Notes under the pieces: generated by a model
What the model saw: the letters and a program-made list of their open reading frames with translations, nothing else
What the model was told of the DNA's origin: nothing
The model's database searches: none
From: Halorubrum kocurii JCM 14978
GTDB lineage: Archaea > Halobacteriota > Halobacteria > Halobacteriales > Haloferacaceae
Length of the DNA stretch: 64,000 nt
NCBI RefSeq assembly: GCF_000337355.1
Contig: NZ_AOJH01000062.1
Coordinates: 1 to 64,000 of the forward strand
Direction: 5' to 3'
Made by a program: the position numbers and the translations under genes
Shown: piece after piece, positions 54,265 through 64,000 of the stretch
Numbering within the stretch: the first letter of the stretch is position 1
How the letters are laid out: each line of letters opens with the position of its first letter

Positions 54265-56961
54265 ATGCCAACGAGAACAGCCCACCTGAACGTCACGGGG
54301 ATGTCCTGCGCCAACTGCTCGGCGTCGATCGAGGACGCCCTCGACGACCTCGACGGGGTGGCGTCGGCGAACGCCAACTACGCCACCGACGAGGGGTCGG
54401 TCGAGTACGACCCCGAGGAGGTGTCGCTCGGCGAGCTATTCGACGCGATCGAGTCCGCGGGGTACGGCGCGGTCAGCCAGACCGTCTCCGTCGCCATCAC
54501 GGACATGTCCTGTGCGAACTGCGCGGAGGCCAACGCCGACGCCCTCGAGTCGACGCCCGGCGTGATCGAGGCGACGGTGAACTACGCGACCGACGAGGCG
54601 CAGGTCCGGTACAACCCGGCCGACGCCTCGCTCGAGGACCTCTACGACGCGATCGAGTCGGCGGGCTACTCCCCGGTTCGAGAGGGGAGCGGAAGCGGCG
54701 GAGACGGCGAGGGATCCGGTGCGGGAGCCGGCGCGGGCGACTCCGGACAGGACGCCCGCGACGCCGCCCGCGAGGAGGAGATCCGCAAACAGCTCCGACT
54801 GACGCTGTTCGGCGCGGTCCTCGCGACGCCCCTGCTGGCGTTTATGACCGATCACCTGCTGTTCGGCGGCGAGATCTTCCCGGAGACGGTCTTCGGCGTC
54901 TCGTTCGGCTGGGTCCAGTTCCTGCTCGCGACGCCCGTCCAGATCGTCTTGGGGCGGCCGTTCTACAGGAACTCCTACAAGGCGCTCGTGACGAACGGGC
55001 GCGCCAACATGGACGTGCTGATCGCGCTCGGCTCCACGACCGCGTACGTCTACTCGGTCGCGTCGCTCTCGGGCGCGATCGCCGGCGGCCTCTACTTCGA
55101 CACGGCCGCGTTCATCCTCGTGTTCATCACGCTCGGGAACTTCCTCGAGGCCCGCTCGAAGGGACAGGCTGGCGAGGCGCTCCGGAAGCTGTTGGAGATG
55201 GAGGCCGACACGGCCACGCTCGTCGACGAAGACGGGACGGAGCGGGAGGTCCCCCTCGACGAGGTCGCCGTCGGCGACCGGATGAAGGTGCGCCCGGGCG
55301 AGCAGATCCCGACGGACGGGGTCGTCGTCGACGGCCAGAGCGCGGTCGACGAGTCGATGGTGACCGGCGAGTCGGTCCCGGTCGAGAAGGAGTCGGGCGA
55401 CGAGGTCGTCGGCTCCACGATCAACGAGAACGGCGTGCTCGTCGTCGAGGCGACCAAGGTCGGCTCCGACACCGCGCTCCAGCAGATCGTCCGGACGGTC
55501 AAAGAGGCGCAGTCGCGCCAGCCCGAGATCCAGAACCTCGCCGACCGGATCTCGGCGTACTTCGTCCCGGCGGTCATCGTCAACGCGGTCCTCTGGGCGA
55601 CCGTCTGGTTCCTGTTCCCGGAGGCGCTGGCCGGGTTCGTCGACGGGCTCCCGCTGTGGGGGCTCGTCGCGGGCGGCCCCGGGGCGGCCGGCGGCGGCGT
55701 CTCGGTCTTCGAGTTCGCGATCATCGTGTTCGCCTCCGCCGTGCTCATCGCCTGCCCCTGCGCGCTCGGGCTGGCGACCCCGGCCGCGACGATGGTCGGA
55801 ACGACGATCGGCGCCGGACACGGCGTCCTGTTCAAGGGCGGCGACGTGCTCGAACGCGCCAAGGACGTCGACACGGTCGTCTTCGACAAGACCGGGACGC
55901 TCACCGAGGGCGAGATGGAACTCACCGACGTGATCGCCTTCGACCGCGAGGGCAACCCGATCCCGGACGGCGGCACGGCGTCGCGGGCGGACTCCGGCGA
56001 GGGCGACCTCGCGGCCTCGGACACCGATCGGCTCGGGGAGAACGACGTGCTCCGGCTCGCGGCGATCGCCGAGCGCGGCAGCGAACACCCCCTCGCGCGC
56101 GCCATCGTCGACGGCGCCGAGGAGCGCGGCCTGGATGTCTCCGAGCCGGAGGCCTTCGAGAACGTCCCCGGTCACGGGGTCCGCGCGACGGTCGCGCCGG
56201 ACCACCTCGACGGCGGCAGCGAGGTGCTGGTCGGCAACCGGAAGCTGCTGCGCGACAACGGGATCGACCCCGCCCCCGCGGCGGAGGAGATGGAGCGGTT
56301 AGAGAGCGAGGGGAAGACGGCGATGCTCGTCGCCCGCGTGCCCGCTGGCACGAACGACGGCCGGCTGGCGGGGATCGTCGCCGACGCGGACACCGTGAAG
56401 CCGAGCGCGGCCGACGCCGTCGCCGCCCTCCGCGACCGGGGCGTCGACGTAATGATGATCACGGGGGACAACGAGCGGACCGCCCGCGCGGTCGCCGAGC
56501 GCGTCGGGATCGACCCCGAGAACGTCCGCGCCGGGGTCCTCCCCGAGGACAAGTCCGACGCGGTCGAGGCGATCCAAGCGGACGGCCGACAGGCGATGAT
56601 GGTCGGCGACGGGGTCAACGACGCGCCGGCGCTCGCGGTCGCGTACGTCGGCACCGCCATCGGCTCGGGAACAGACGTGGCGATCGAGGCCGCGGACGTG
56701 ACCCTGATGCGGGACGACCCGCTGGACGTGGTGAAGGCCATCAGGATCTCCGACGCGACGCTCCAGAAGATCAAACAGAACCTCGTGTGGGCGCTCGGGT
56801 ACAACACGGCGATGATCCCGCTGGCTTCGCTCGGACTGCTGCAACCCGTGCTCGCCGCCGGGGCGATGGCGTTCTCCAGCGTGAGCGTGCTCACCAACAG
56901 TCTCCTGTTCCGCCGGTACGAACCGGACCGCGACTACGAGCTGCTCGGTCGGCTGCGCTGA
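54265..56961 (+). CDS. copA: Copper-translocating P1B-type ATPase
   Basis: The 898-residue protein has two N-terminal HMA domains, each with MSCANC, a Gly/Asp/Ser-rich linker, eight membrane segments, the metal-site Cys497-Pro-Cys499, phosphorylated Asp541 in DKTGTLT and the hinge GDGVNDAPA at 781-789. The CPC motif and tandem CxxC domains indicate copper(I) export. The frame is open far upstream, but the protein-like part begins at MPTRTAH; an ATG two codons earlier is also possible. The regulator and copZ lie on the other side of repeat element D. Confidence 0.95.
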   Translation: MPTRTAHLNVTGMSCANCSASIEDALDDLDGVASANANYATDEGSVEYDPEEVSLGELFDAIESAGYGAVSQTVSVAITDMSCANCAEANADALESTPGVIEATVNYATDEAQVRYNPADASLEDLYDAIESAGYSPVREGSGSGGDGEGSGAGAGAGDSGQDARDAAREEEIRKQLRLTLFGAVLATPLLAFMTDHLLFGGEIFPETVFGVSFGWVQFLLATPVQIVLGRPFYRNSYKALVTNGRANMDVLIALGSTTAYVYSVASLSGAIAGGLYFDTAAFILVFITLGNFLEARSKGQAGEALRKLLEMEADTATLVDEDGTEREVPLDEVAVGDRMKVRPGEQIPTDGVVVDGQSAVDESMVTGESVPVEKESGDEVVGSTINENGVLVVEATKVGSDTALQQIVRTVKEAQSRQPEIQNLADRISAYFVPAVIVNAVLWATVWFLFPEALAGFVDGLPLWGLVAGGPGAAGGGVSVFEFAIIVFASAVLIACPCALGLATPAATMVGTTIGAGHGVLFKGGDVLERAKDVDTVVFDKTGTLTEGEMELTDVIAFDREGNPIPDGGTASRADSGEGDLAASDTDRLGENDVLRLAAIAERGSEHPLARAIVDGAEERGLDVSEPEAFENVPGHGVRATVAPDHLDGGSEVLVGNRKLLRDNGIDPAPAAEEMERLESEGKTAMLVARVPAGTNDGRLAGIVADADTVKPSAADAVAALRDRGVDVMMITGDNERTARAVAERVGIDPENVRAGVLPEDKSDAVEAIQADGRQAMMVGDGVNDAPALAVAYVGTAIGSGTDVAIEAADVTLMRDDPLDVVKAIRISDATLQKIKQNLVWALGYNTAMIPLASLGLLQPVLAAGAMAFSSVSVLTNSLLFRRYEPDRDYELLGRLR

Positions 56962-56980
56962 GCGCGGCCGACCGCTCCGC

Positions 56981-57356
56981 TCACGCTTCGCCTCTCGTCA
57001 CGCGGGACGCCTGACCGGCGTACCGGAACCGGGTCGCCTCGACGTCGTCGACGACCTGGTCGGCCGTCGGCTCGTCCGTTCGGAGGGTCACCCGCTCGGC
57101 GTCTGAATTTATAAATGCGAGCAGGTTTCGGTAGCCTCGGCTCCGTCGCCTCCGTCGTCAACTTCGCCGGCCGTCGCCGCTGCCATCGTTCGCGTCTCGC
57201 TTTCGCCCGCCGGGACGACTCGGAGAACTCCGAGTCCGGCCGCCGGTCCCGGCGTGTCCGCCGGAGCGGTCGATCCGCCTCCCGGCGTGTTGCAGCCGGC
57301 GATCGCCTCGAGCGCGGCCGACAGACCAACCAGAAGAGACCGTCGGCGCTTATCCC
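56981..57356 (-). pseudogene. Decayed small lipoprotein gene
   Basis: On the minus strand one frame encodes a lipoprotein-like leader without a start codon (KRRRSLLVGLSAALEAIAGC, near 57296-57350) and a low-complexity segment, stopping at about 57111. A second frame continues with NLLAFINSDAERVTLRTDEP and ends at a TGA at 56981-56983. The two halves would join by one frameshift. The missing start and the frame break suggest decay of an exported protein gene. I do not know the family. Confidence 0.4.
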
Positions 57357-57563
57357 CGCTTACGCCAGCGCGTGCAGGGTCTTGTGCGGGACCCGGTGGG
57401 GCGCGCTCGGCCGGCGCGATCCGATTTGATATAGCGGTATATTATTTAATTATACGCTCTCGCCTCAATCCCCTCTTGAGGACAACGACCGCTTCGCTCG
57501 TCGTTTCCGGTCCCGTGAGCGGCGATCGACCGGCTTTTTCCCCGCGGTGCCGTCAGATGGGGT
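57357..57563. other. Spacer with an AT-rich promoter patch
   Basis: GATATAGCGGTATATTATTTAATTATACG (around 57428-57456, given here in parts) is the most AT-rich stretch nearby and could hold promoters in both directions. It lies about 110 bp before the next start. No gene or repeat was seen. Confidence 0.45.
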
Positions 57564-57893
57564 ATGGCCGACGAGTTCGACCCCGAGAAGTTCGAGGACA
57601 AGTACGCGAACTACTTCAACGAGCTCCAGCGGGCGTACAAGAACGCGTTCAACCAGATGAACGACCGGTACGACTCGGAGCTGATCCACGGGATCGACCA
57701 GACGGTGCTCAACGAGTCCGAGCCGTTCTACGAGGACGGCGAGTTCCGCGTCGAGCTCCCCGAGAACCCCCGCGAGCGCATCCGCGGGGTCGTTCCCGTC
57801 GACGACGAGACGTTCGAGGAGACGCTCGACGAGTACGTCGACCGGATCGAGACGGAGCTGTACCGGACGCTGGGCGTCGATCGCCCGGAGTGA
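57564..57893 (+). CDS. Small conserved haloarchaeal protein (DUF5783-like)
   Basis: The 109-residue acidic protein begins MADEFDPEKFEDKYANYF, has a helical N-terminal half rich in aromatic residues (LQRAYKNAFNQM) and a C-terminal half ending ETELYRTLGV. It resembles the haloarchaeal DUF5783 group; that assignment is from memory. It appears cytoplasmic and its function is unknown. Confidence 0.75.
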   Translation: MADEFDPEKFEDKYANYFNELQRAYKNAFNQMNDRYDSELIHGIDQTVLNESEPFYEDGEFRVELPENPRERIRGVVPVDDETFEETLDEYVDRIETELYRTLGVDRPE

Positions 57894-57995
57894 GCCGGCC
57901 GCGTTCGGCCCGCTCTACCGCCGAAAACGCCGGTTCTCGCGCCGCGCGCACTGGCGAACCAAAGGCATAAGCCGCCCGGACGCGAATTCGCGGGC

Positions 57996-58373
57996 ATGAG
58001 CACGGACACGACTGACGCGGACAACGACCTCCGCGAGCGGATCACGAACTTCCTGCGGCGCAACTTCCCGCAGATCCAGATGCACGGCGGGAGCGCCGCC
58101 ATCAGCCACCTCGACCGCGAGAGCGGCGAGGTCACGATCCAGCTCGGCGGGGCCTGCTCCGGCTGCGGTATCTCTCCCATGACGATCCAGGCGATCAAGT
58201 CCCGGATGGTCAAGGAGATCCCCGAGATCGAGACGGTCCACGCCGACACGGGCGCCGGTGCGGGCGCCGACGGCGACCTCGGCGGCACCAGCAGCGGCGG
58301 TATGTCCCCCTCCTTCCCCGGAGAGACGACTGACGACGGCGGCGACGACGAAGGCCCCCAGGCCCCGTTCTGA
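57996..58373 (+). CDS. NifU C-terminal domain protein
   Basis: The 125-residue protein is a single NifU C-terminal domain (about 10-85) with the CxxC of GGACSGCGISPMT that binds or passes Fe-S clusters. The tail (about 86-125) is Gly/Ser/Asp-rich and disordered. It is likely an Fe-S cluster carrier in cluster assembly, with no other Fe-S assembly genes close by. Confidence 0.92.
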   Translation: MSTDTTDADNDLRERITNFLRRNFPQIQMHGGSAAISHLDRESGEVTIQLGGACSGCGISPMTIQAIKSRMVKEIPEIETVHADTGAGAGADGDLGGTSSGGMSPSFPGETTDDGGDDEGPQAPF

Positions 58374-58585
58374 GCGGTTCTCCCGAAATCGCGGCTCCGT
58401 TCTCCTTCGATTTTAAAACCAGAGAGCTGTTCGCACGTCTTCGGGAGTCGTAGCGTCTCGCCAGCCGATTTTGTGGACTCGGTGATCGGTCCTGTGGAAT
58501 CGGAGTAAATCAAATAACGCTATATTAATTCGGATTCTCGGCGCGATTGAAGGCTTTTTGCCCCCGGCGGTCGTGGACGGTTCCT

Positions 58586-59005
58586 ATGCACCATCGGGAA
58601 GTCGAGCCGACGGCGGAGTACGTTGCGCGGTTCGAGACGGGCGCCGACTGGCGCGAGGAGCTCGAGGACCTCGCCCGCGCGGAGGACGTCGAGGCGGGCT
58701 GGTTCACGGCGCTCGGGGCCGTCCAGGACGCGGAGGTGTGGTTCTACGACCAGGACGAGACCGAGTACCGGTCGGTGACCTTCGACGAGCCGCTGGAGGT
58801 CGCGGCCTGCGTCGGTAACGTCTCGCTGCTCGACGGCGACGTGTTCGCGCACACGCACGCCGTGCTGTCGCGGCCGAGCGGGCAGGCGCTCGCGGGGCAC
58901 CTCGACTCCGCGACCGTCTGGGCCGGCGAGTGCCACCTGCGGGCGTTCGCGGAGCCGCTCGAGCGCTCCCACGACGAGACCACCGACCTCGACCTATGGC
59001 TGTGA
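58586..59005 (+). CDS. PPC domain (DUF296) protein
   Basis: The 139-residue protein is a single PPC/DUF296 domain, with GWFTALGAVQDAEVWFYD, CVGNVSLLDGDVFAHTHAVLS and the conserved His pair in HTHAV that resembles a metal site. Such proteins occur alone in prokaryotes and fused to AT-hooks in plants. DNA binding has been suggested but a small-molecule or metal role is as likely. It ends 16 bp before the polymerase gene, so the two are probably cotranscribed. The ATG at 58586 matches the family start. Confidence 0.88.
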   Translation: MHHREVEPTAEYVARFETGADWREELEDLARAEDVEAGWFTALGAVQDAEVWFYDQDETEYRSVTFDEPLEVAACVGNVSLLDGDVFAHTHAVLSRPSGQALAGHLDSATVWAGECHLRAFAEPLERSHDETTDLDLWL

Positions 59006-59021
59006 GGCGGGGCGCGCGGCG

Positions 59022-62000
59022 ATGAGGCCGGACGACGAGCGCTACTTCGCCCGGATCGAAGACCGGCTGGACGAGGCGTGGGACGCGGCCGAGGCCGCCA
59101 AACGGCAGGGCCACGACCCGAAACCGGAGATCGAGATACCGATCGCCCGCGACATGGCCGACCGCGTCGAGAACATCCTCGGGATCGACGGCGTCGCGGA
59201 GCGCGTCCGCGAGCTGGAGGGCGAGATGTCCCGCGAGGAGGCGGCCTTGGAGCTCGTCACCGACTTCGTCGAGGGGACCGTCGGCGACTACGACTCCCGA
59301 GCCGGGAAGGTCGAGGGCGCGGTCCGGACCGCGGTCGCGCTGCTCACGGAAGGGGTCGTGGCCGCGCCGATCGAGGGGATCGACCGCGTCGAGCTGCTCC
59401 AGAACGACGACGGCACCGAGTTCGTCAACGTCTACTACGCCGGTCCGATCCGGTCCGCGGGCGGGACCGCGCAGGCGCTGTCCGTGCTCGTCGCGGACTA
59501 CGCCCGGTCGCTGCTCGACATCGACGAGTACAAGCCCCGCGACGTGGAGGTCGAGCGCTACGCCGAGGAGATCGCCCTCTACGACAAGGAGACGGGGCTC
59601 CAGTACACGCCGAAGGACAAGGAGTCGAAGTTCATCGCCCAGCACATGCCCGTCATGCTCGACGGGGAGGCGACGGGCGACGAGGAGGTCTCCGGGTTCC
59701 GCGACCTGGAACGCGTCGACACCAACTCCGCGCGCGGCGGGATGTGCCTCGTCGCCGCGGAGGGGATCGCGCTGAAGGCCCCGAAGATCCAGCGGTACAC
59801 CCGCGACCTCGACGAGGTCGACTGGCCGTGGCTCCAAGACCTGATCGACGGGACGATCGGGAAGGACGGTGGCGGCGCGAGCGACGAGGACGCCGACGCA
59901 GAGGCGGACGACGGCGACGCCGAGGGCGATGAGGCCGACGAGTCCGGTGGAGACGACGCTGACGAGCCGGGCGACGCGGCGGACGGGACCGACCCGGGGT
60001 CGGAGGCGACCGAGCCCGACGGCCCCCTCCGCGCGAAGCCCTCACAGAAGTTCCTCCGGGACCTGATCGCGGGTCGCCCGGTGTTCACCCACCCGAGCGA
60101 AGCGGGCGGCTTCCGGCTCCGGTACGGCCGCGCGCGCAACCACGGGTTCGCGACCGGCGGGGTCCACCCGGCGACGATGCACCTCGTGGACGACTTCCTC
60201 GCGGCGGGCACCCAGATCAAGACGGAGCGACCGGGGAAGGCCCACGGGGTCGTTCCCGTCGACTCCATCGAGGGGCCGACGGTACGGCTCGCGAACGGCG
60301 AGGTCCGGCGGATCGACGACCCCGAGGAGGCGAAGGAAGTCCGCAACGGCGTCGAGAAGGTGCTCGACCTGGGCGAGTACCTCGTCAACTACGGCGAGTT
60401 CGTCGAGAACAACCACCCGCTCGCGCCCGCCTCGTACGTCTCCGAGTGGTGGGTCCAGGAGTTCGAGGTCGCCGGCGCCGACGTGCAGGCCATGCGGGAC
60501 GATCCCCACGTCGACCTGGAACACCCCGAGGTCGACGAGGCGCTCGCGTGGGCGCGCGAGTACGACTGCCCGCTCCACCCGGAGTACACCTACCTCTGGC
60601 ACGACGTGTCCGTCGACGCGTTCGAGGCGCTCGCCGAGGCGGTCGCCGCCGGCGACGTGGTCGAGGGCGTCCTCGCGATCGAGCGCACGGAGACGACCCG
60701 CGCGACGCTGGAGTCGCTGCTGATCGAGCACGCCGCGACGCCGGACGCGCTCCGAGTCCCCACGTGGCGCCCGCTGGCGCGCTCGCTCGGCGTCGACGAC
60801 GGGCTCCGCAAGGCGTGGGACGCGGCCGACCTCTCGGCGGCGGCCCGCGAGTGGGACGACGGCGAGAACGCGGTGAAGGCCGTCAACGAGGTCGCGCCCT
60901 TCGAGGTGCGCGAGCGGGCGCCGACCCGGATCGGGAACCGGATGGGCCGCCCGGAGAAGTCGGAGAGCCGAGACCTCTCGCCGGCGGTCCACACGCTGTT
61001 CCCGATCAACGAGGCCGGCGGTCCCCAGCGCGACGTGGCGGAGGCCGCGAGCGTGATGGACGACTCCGGTCACCGGGGGCGGCTGGAGCTGGAGGTCTCC
61101 GACCGCGTCTGTCCCGAGTGCGGCGAGCACACGTACCGGGCGCGGTGCCCGGACTGCGAGGTCCACACAAACCTCCACTACGAGTGCGGCGACTGCGGCA
61201 CCGTCTGCGAGCCGGACGAGGCCGGCCGCGTCGAGTGTCCGCGCTGCGAGTGGGAGGTGACGGCGGCGACGTACCAGGAGGTCGACCTCAACGACGCGTA
61301 CCGCTCGGCGCTGGCGAACGTCGGCGAGCGGGAGTCCGCCTTCGAGATCCTCAAAGGGGTCCAGGGGCTCACCTCGCGGGACAAGACCCCCGAGCCGATC
61401 GAGAAGGGGGTCCTCCGCGCGAAGAACGGCGTCACGTCGTTCAAGGACGGCACGGTCCGCTACGACATGACCGACCTCCCCGTCACGTCGGTCCGTGCGG
61501 AGGAGCTCGACGTCACCGCCGACCACCTCCGGGAGATCGGCTACGAGACCGACATCGACGGCGAGCCGCTGCGTCACGACGACCAGCTCGTGGAGCTTCG
61601 GGTCCAAGACATCGTCCTCTCGGACGGCGCCGCGGAGCACATGCTGAAGACCGCGGACTTCGTCGACGACCTCTTAGAGCAGTTCTACGGGCTCGACCGC
61701 TTCTACGAGGTGAACGAGCGCGACGACCTCGTCGGCGAGCTCGTCTTCGGGATGGCGCCGCACACGAGCGCCGCGACTGTCGGGAGAGTGGTCGGTTTCA
61801 CATCGGCCGCGGTGGGATACGCGCATCCGTACTTTCACGCCGCCAAGCGTCGGAATTGCTTCCACCCGGAGACGGAGATCGAGTACCGAGACGACGCGGG
61901 TTGGCACCGCGAAACGATCGAGGACTTCGTCGAGGATCGGTTGGACGACCCCGAGACCGACGACTTCGGAACGCTCGTCGACGAACTCAATGACGACGTC

Positions 62001-64000
62001 AAGGTTCCTTCGATCGACGAACATGGAAACGGGTCGACACAGTCGGTGACAGCCGTCTCAAAACATCCGAGTCAGGATCATCTCGTCCGGATCGAGACAC
62101 GGCGTGGGCGTTCGATTCGCGTGACGCCCGACCACACAATGCTGCGAGTCGTCGACGGTGGAGTTCAAAAGATCGCCGCGAACGAATTGGAGGTCGGCGA
62201 TACCGTTCCGGCGAGTCCCCCGCAGCAGAACGCGTCGATGGACGCCGCCACTCGCACGGCGACGGACGGAGGAATCGAAACTGACGAGGTTACGTCGGTT
62301 TCGTTTCTTGAAAGCGGCGTCGAGTACACGTACAACCTTACCGTCGCCGAGACGCACACGCTCGCGGCGAACGATTTGTCAGTAGCCCAATGTGACGGCG
62401 ACGAGGATTGCGTAATGCTGCTCATGGACGGACTTCTCAACTTCTCGAAAGAATTCCTTCCCGATCAACGTGGCGGGAGCGTCTCAGAAGACTCTCGACT
62501 CGTTGCTCGCGATCCGCAGGGACGGATCCGATACCTCACGTTCGACGAGTTTTGGAACGAACTCGAATCACCCATCGATGTCGACGGGAAATTTAAAAAG
62601 CGAACATGCGTGCGTGAGGGGTGGCAGACGTACACCTTCGACGAGAACCACGAGTCGAGCCTCCAGCCAATCGAAAAGGCGATCCGATACCGCGCTGACG
62701 ACGACGAGACGCTTCTCAGAGTGGAGACGCAGTTCGGTCGCTCGCTCGATATCACCTCAAACCACAGTCTGTTCCGATACGACGACGGCATCGAAGAAGT
62801 GGCTGGTGACGACCTAGATGTCGGCGATCTCATTCTTGCACCGCAGCAGCTCGACGTCGAGACGCAGGCGGGAACGGTAGTCGATGTGGCCGAGTGCGTC
62901 GACGATCCGTACGTGTTCATCGACGACCCGGTCGAATCGTATCTCTGTGAAGTGTGGGATGAATCGGCTTGGGGGAGCGACGCGCGCGCTGCCTTCGACG
63001 GCGGACTCTCCTACCGCCTCTCGAAAAAGAAAGTCGCCCTCCGAACGCTGCGCGACATCGAGGGTGTATCACGAAACTGGCGTTCCGACTTGAATCCACG
63101 GATCGGTCGAAAGGGCTCTTCGAAGGGGATTGCACGTCATATCCCGATGAATGACGACTTTTCGTGGCTCCTTGGACTGTTTGCCGCCGAGGGCTCAACC
63201 TCATCCGTTCGACCGACGATCACTAACGCCGACGAGGAGATTGTTCGGCAGACGGAGCGCGTCATCAAAGACACGCTCGGTGTAGAGCCGTCGATACGGT
63301 GGTCGAACAAGGCGTACGAAATCGGCTTCCCGGCTGTGTTCGAGGATGTCTTGTTTGAACTGGGGTTCCGTGACGAGGAGTCGTACGACTCGAGTGAGAA
63401 GGTCGTCCCCGAACCGATTCGACGCGGCGACCGATCGACGGTGCGATCGTTCCTCCGCGGATTCATCGTCGGAGACGGGAGTGAAACGAGCGACGACAAC
63501 CACACGAATATCGCGTTCCACACGACGAGTGAGGATCTCAAAGACGGGATCGTGTTTCTGCTGCACCGGCTCGGTATCGTCGCTAACGTCTCGACACGCG
63601 ATCGGGAACCCCCTCGGCAACGGATCTACTCTGTCACCGTCTCTGGTGGTGCCTCGGACAATCCGCTTCGACGCGTCCTCGACGGCGAAGATCCGTACCA
63701 GCGCAAGAGCCTTACGGTCGGCATCCCCGAGGAACTCTTCGAAATCCGGCAGATGGACATCTCAGATATCACCGAGATCATTCCGAAATACCTCAAGCGG
63801 CGTGAAAACATCAGTCTCGAAAAGCTCGAATCGATCGTCGAGACGCTCGATGAACGCGGCCTCCCTCCCGCCGCACGCGAGAAACTCGACGCGGTCCGTC
63901 CGCTTGTAGACGGTGACCTCTCGTACCTCCGAGTTAGCAATATCGATCGCGTCGACTACGACGGCCATCTCTACGACTTACAAGTCGGCGGAGAACCGGT
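59022..64000 (+). CDS. polC: DNA polymerase II (family D) large subunit, intein-containing, 3' end outside window
   Basis: The gene starts MRPDDERYFARIEDRLDEAW and stays open to the window end (1659 codons). It is the DP2 catalytic subunit of archaeal replicative polymerase D. Visible are the N-terminal helical domain, an acidic halophile insertion (about residues 281-335), a zinc-binding region with repeated CxxC motifs (CPECGEH, CPDC, CGDC, CPRC; about 695-745) and the active-site block RRN/CDGDED, whose DGD aspartates are essential in Pyrococcus PolD. Two inteins interrupt this block. The coding region continues beyond 64000. Confidence 0.97.
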   Translation, partial: MRPDDERYFARIEDRLDEAWDAAEAAKRQGHDPKPEIEIPIARDMADRVENILGIDGVAERVRELEGEMSREEAALELVTDFVEGTVGDYDSRAGKVEGAVRTAVALLTEGVVAAPIEGIDRVELLQNDDGTEFVNVYYAGPIRSAGGTAQALSVLVADYARSLLDIDEYKPRDVEVERYAEEIALYDKETGLQYTPKDKESKFIAQHMPVMLDGEATGDEEVSGFRDLERVDTNSARGGMCLVAAEGIALKAPKIQRYTRDLDEVDWPWLQDLIDGTIGKDGGGASDEDADAEADDGDAEGDEADESGGDDADEPGDAADGTDPGSEATEPDGPLRAKPSQKFLRDLIAGRPVFTHPSEAGGFRLRYGRARNHGFATGGVHPATMHLVDDFLAAGTQIKTERPGKAHGVVPVDSIEGPTVRLANGEVRRIDDPEEAKEVRNGVEKVLDLGEYLVNYGEFVENNHPLAPASYVSEWWVQEFEVAGADVQAMRDDPHVDLEHPEVDEALAWAREYDCPLHPEYTYLWHDVSVDAFEALAEAVAAGDVVEGVLAIERTETTRATLESLLIEHAATPDALRVPTWRPLARSLGVDDGLRKAWDAADLSAAAREWDDGENAVKAVNEVAPFEVRERAPTRIGNRMGRPEKSESRDLSPAVHTLFPINEAGGPQRDVAEAASVMDDSGHRGRLELEVSDRVCPECGEHTYRARCPDCEVHTNLHYECGDCGTVCEPDEAGRVECPRCEWEVTAATYQEVDLNDAYRSALANVGERESAFEILKGVQGLTSRDKTPEPIEKGVLRAKNGVTSFKDGTVRYDMTDLPVTSVRAEELDVTADHLREIGYETDIDGEPLRHDDQLVELRVQDIVLSDGAAEHMLKTADFVDDLLEQFYGLDRFYEVNERDDLVGELVFGMAPHTSAATVGRVVGFTSAAVGYAHPYFHAAKRRNCFHPETEIEYRDDAGWHRETIEDFVEDRLDDPETDDFGTLVDELNDDVKVPSIDEHGNGSTQSVTAVSKHPSQDHLVRIETRRGRSIRVTPDHTMLRVVDGGVQKIAANELEVGDTVPASPPQQNASMDAATRTATDGGIETDEVTSVSFLESGVEYTYNLTVAETHTLAANDLSVAQCDGDEDCVMLLMDGLLNFSKEFLPDQRGGSVSEDSRLVARDPQGRIRYLTFDEFWNELESPIDVDGKFKKRTCVREGWQTYTFDENHESSLQPIEKAIRYRADDDETLLRVETQFGRSLDITSNHSLFRYDDGIEEVAGDDLDVGDLILAPQQLDVETQAGTVVDVAECVDDPYVFIDDPVESYLCEVWDESAWGSDARAAFDGGLSYRLSKKKVALRTLRDIEGVSRNWRSDLNPRIGRKGSSKGIARHIPMNDDFSWLLGLFAAEGSTSSVRPTITNADEEIVRQTERVIKDTLGVEPSIRWSNKAYEIGFPAVFEDVLFELGFRDEESYDSSEKVVPEPIRRGDRSTVRSFLRGFIVGDGSETSDDNHTNIAFHTTSEDLKDGIVFLLHRLGIVANVSTRDREPPRQRIYSVTVSGGASDNPLRRVLDGEDPYQRKSLTVGIPEELFEIRQMDISDITEIIPKYLKRRENISLEKLESIVETLDERGLPPAAREKLDAVRPLVDGDLSYLRVSNIDRVDYDGHLYDLQVGGEP
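61857..62390 (+). other. Intein 1 of DNA polymerase II large subunit (mini-intein)
   Basis: The intein begins at Cys946 (CFHPETEIEYRD) and ends ETHTLAANDLSVAQ just before CDGDED, spanning 178 residues. Blocks A (CFHPETEIEY), B (VRIETRRGRSIRVTPDHTML) and F (YTYNLTVAETHTL) are clear. There is no homing endonuclease. The last residue is Gln rather than Asn, as known for PolII inteins of Pyrococcus and Halobacterium, and the one before it is Ala rather than His. It splits the polymerase exactly at the catalytic aspartate motif. Confidence 0.92.
62478..64000 (+). other. Intein 2 of DNA polymerase II large subunit, with LAGLIDADG endonuclease (incomplete)
   Basis: After 29 extein residues (CDGDEDCVMLL...LPDQRGG) a second intein starts with Ser1153 (SVSEDSRLVARDPQGR). 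Block B is around VETQFGRSLDITSNHSLFRY. Two LAGLIDADG-type motifs follow, WLLGLFAAEGS (about 63171-63203) and FLRGFIVGDGS (about 63451-63483), so it is a homing endonuclease intein. Block F begins YDGHLYDLQVGGEP at the window end, so only some twenty residues remain outside. A Ser first nucleophile is less common than Cys. Confidence 0.9.

Noticed and set aside
54126-57014. Open frame of 962 codons overlapping copA in another frame
   Set aside because: The product is an Arg/Gly/Pro-rich string typical of frame-shifted GC-rich DNA, and copA in the other frame has every P-type ATPase motif.

Overview
The window is chromosomal DNA of a haloarchaeon, most like Halorubrum. It is GC-rich, its proteins are very acidic, many genes look leaderless with a TATA box about 25-30 bp before the start, and it carries archaeal informational genes: split RNA polymerase subunits, a doublet histone, RPA proteins and family D DNA polymerase. 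Genus placement is inference; the haloarchaeal assignment is firm.

Layout. 1-9340 (minus strand) is the RNA polymerase operon rpoH-rpoB2-rpoB1-rpoA1-rpoA2-nusA, then an extra lipoprotein gene and the first six codons of rps12. 9697-13546 holds two identical tRNA-Asp genes, a histone deacetylase-like gene, a doublet histone, an RPA and tRNA-Arg; the tRNAs are followed by hairpins and partial copies of their own 3' ends. 13547-25200 holds a cation/proton antiporter, a tRNA-like relic, small proteins, azf, sepF, mutS and two membrane-anchored winged-helix proteins.

25201-34347 is an accessory cell-surface cluster: five Tat/SipW-type exported proteins (two with a von Willebrand A domain nested inside a TasA/camelysin-like fold), an archaeal-type signal peptidase, a Thr/Ser/Pro-rich protein with 14 N-glycosylation sequons, and a 54-residue membrane protein starting at GTG. 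I infer a biofilm-fibre or surface-adhesion system.

34393-41408 is metabolic and transport genes. 41507-44300 is a striking insertion: a REC-PAS-histidine kinase gene bounded by perfect 17-bp inverted repeats of IS6-family type and an 8-bp target duplication, with no transposase. It interrupts one copy of a family of hairpin-rich noncoding elements, other copies of which lie at 23979-24150 and 53680-54125.

45053-64000 holds rpa3 with its partner, a ribbon-helix-helix protein, a four-gene 2-oxoacid dehydrogenase operon, a copper module (copZ, Lrp/TRASH regulator, copA), a NifU-domain protein, a PPC-domain protein and the DNA polymerase II large subunit gene, which carries two inteins 29 residues apart and runs off the window end.
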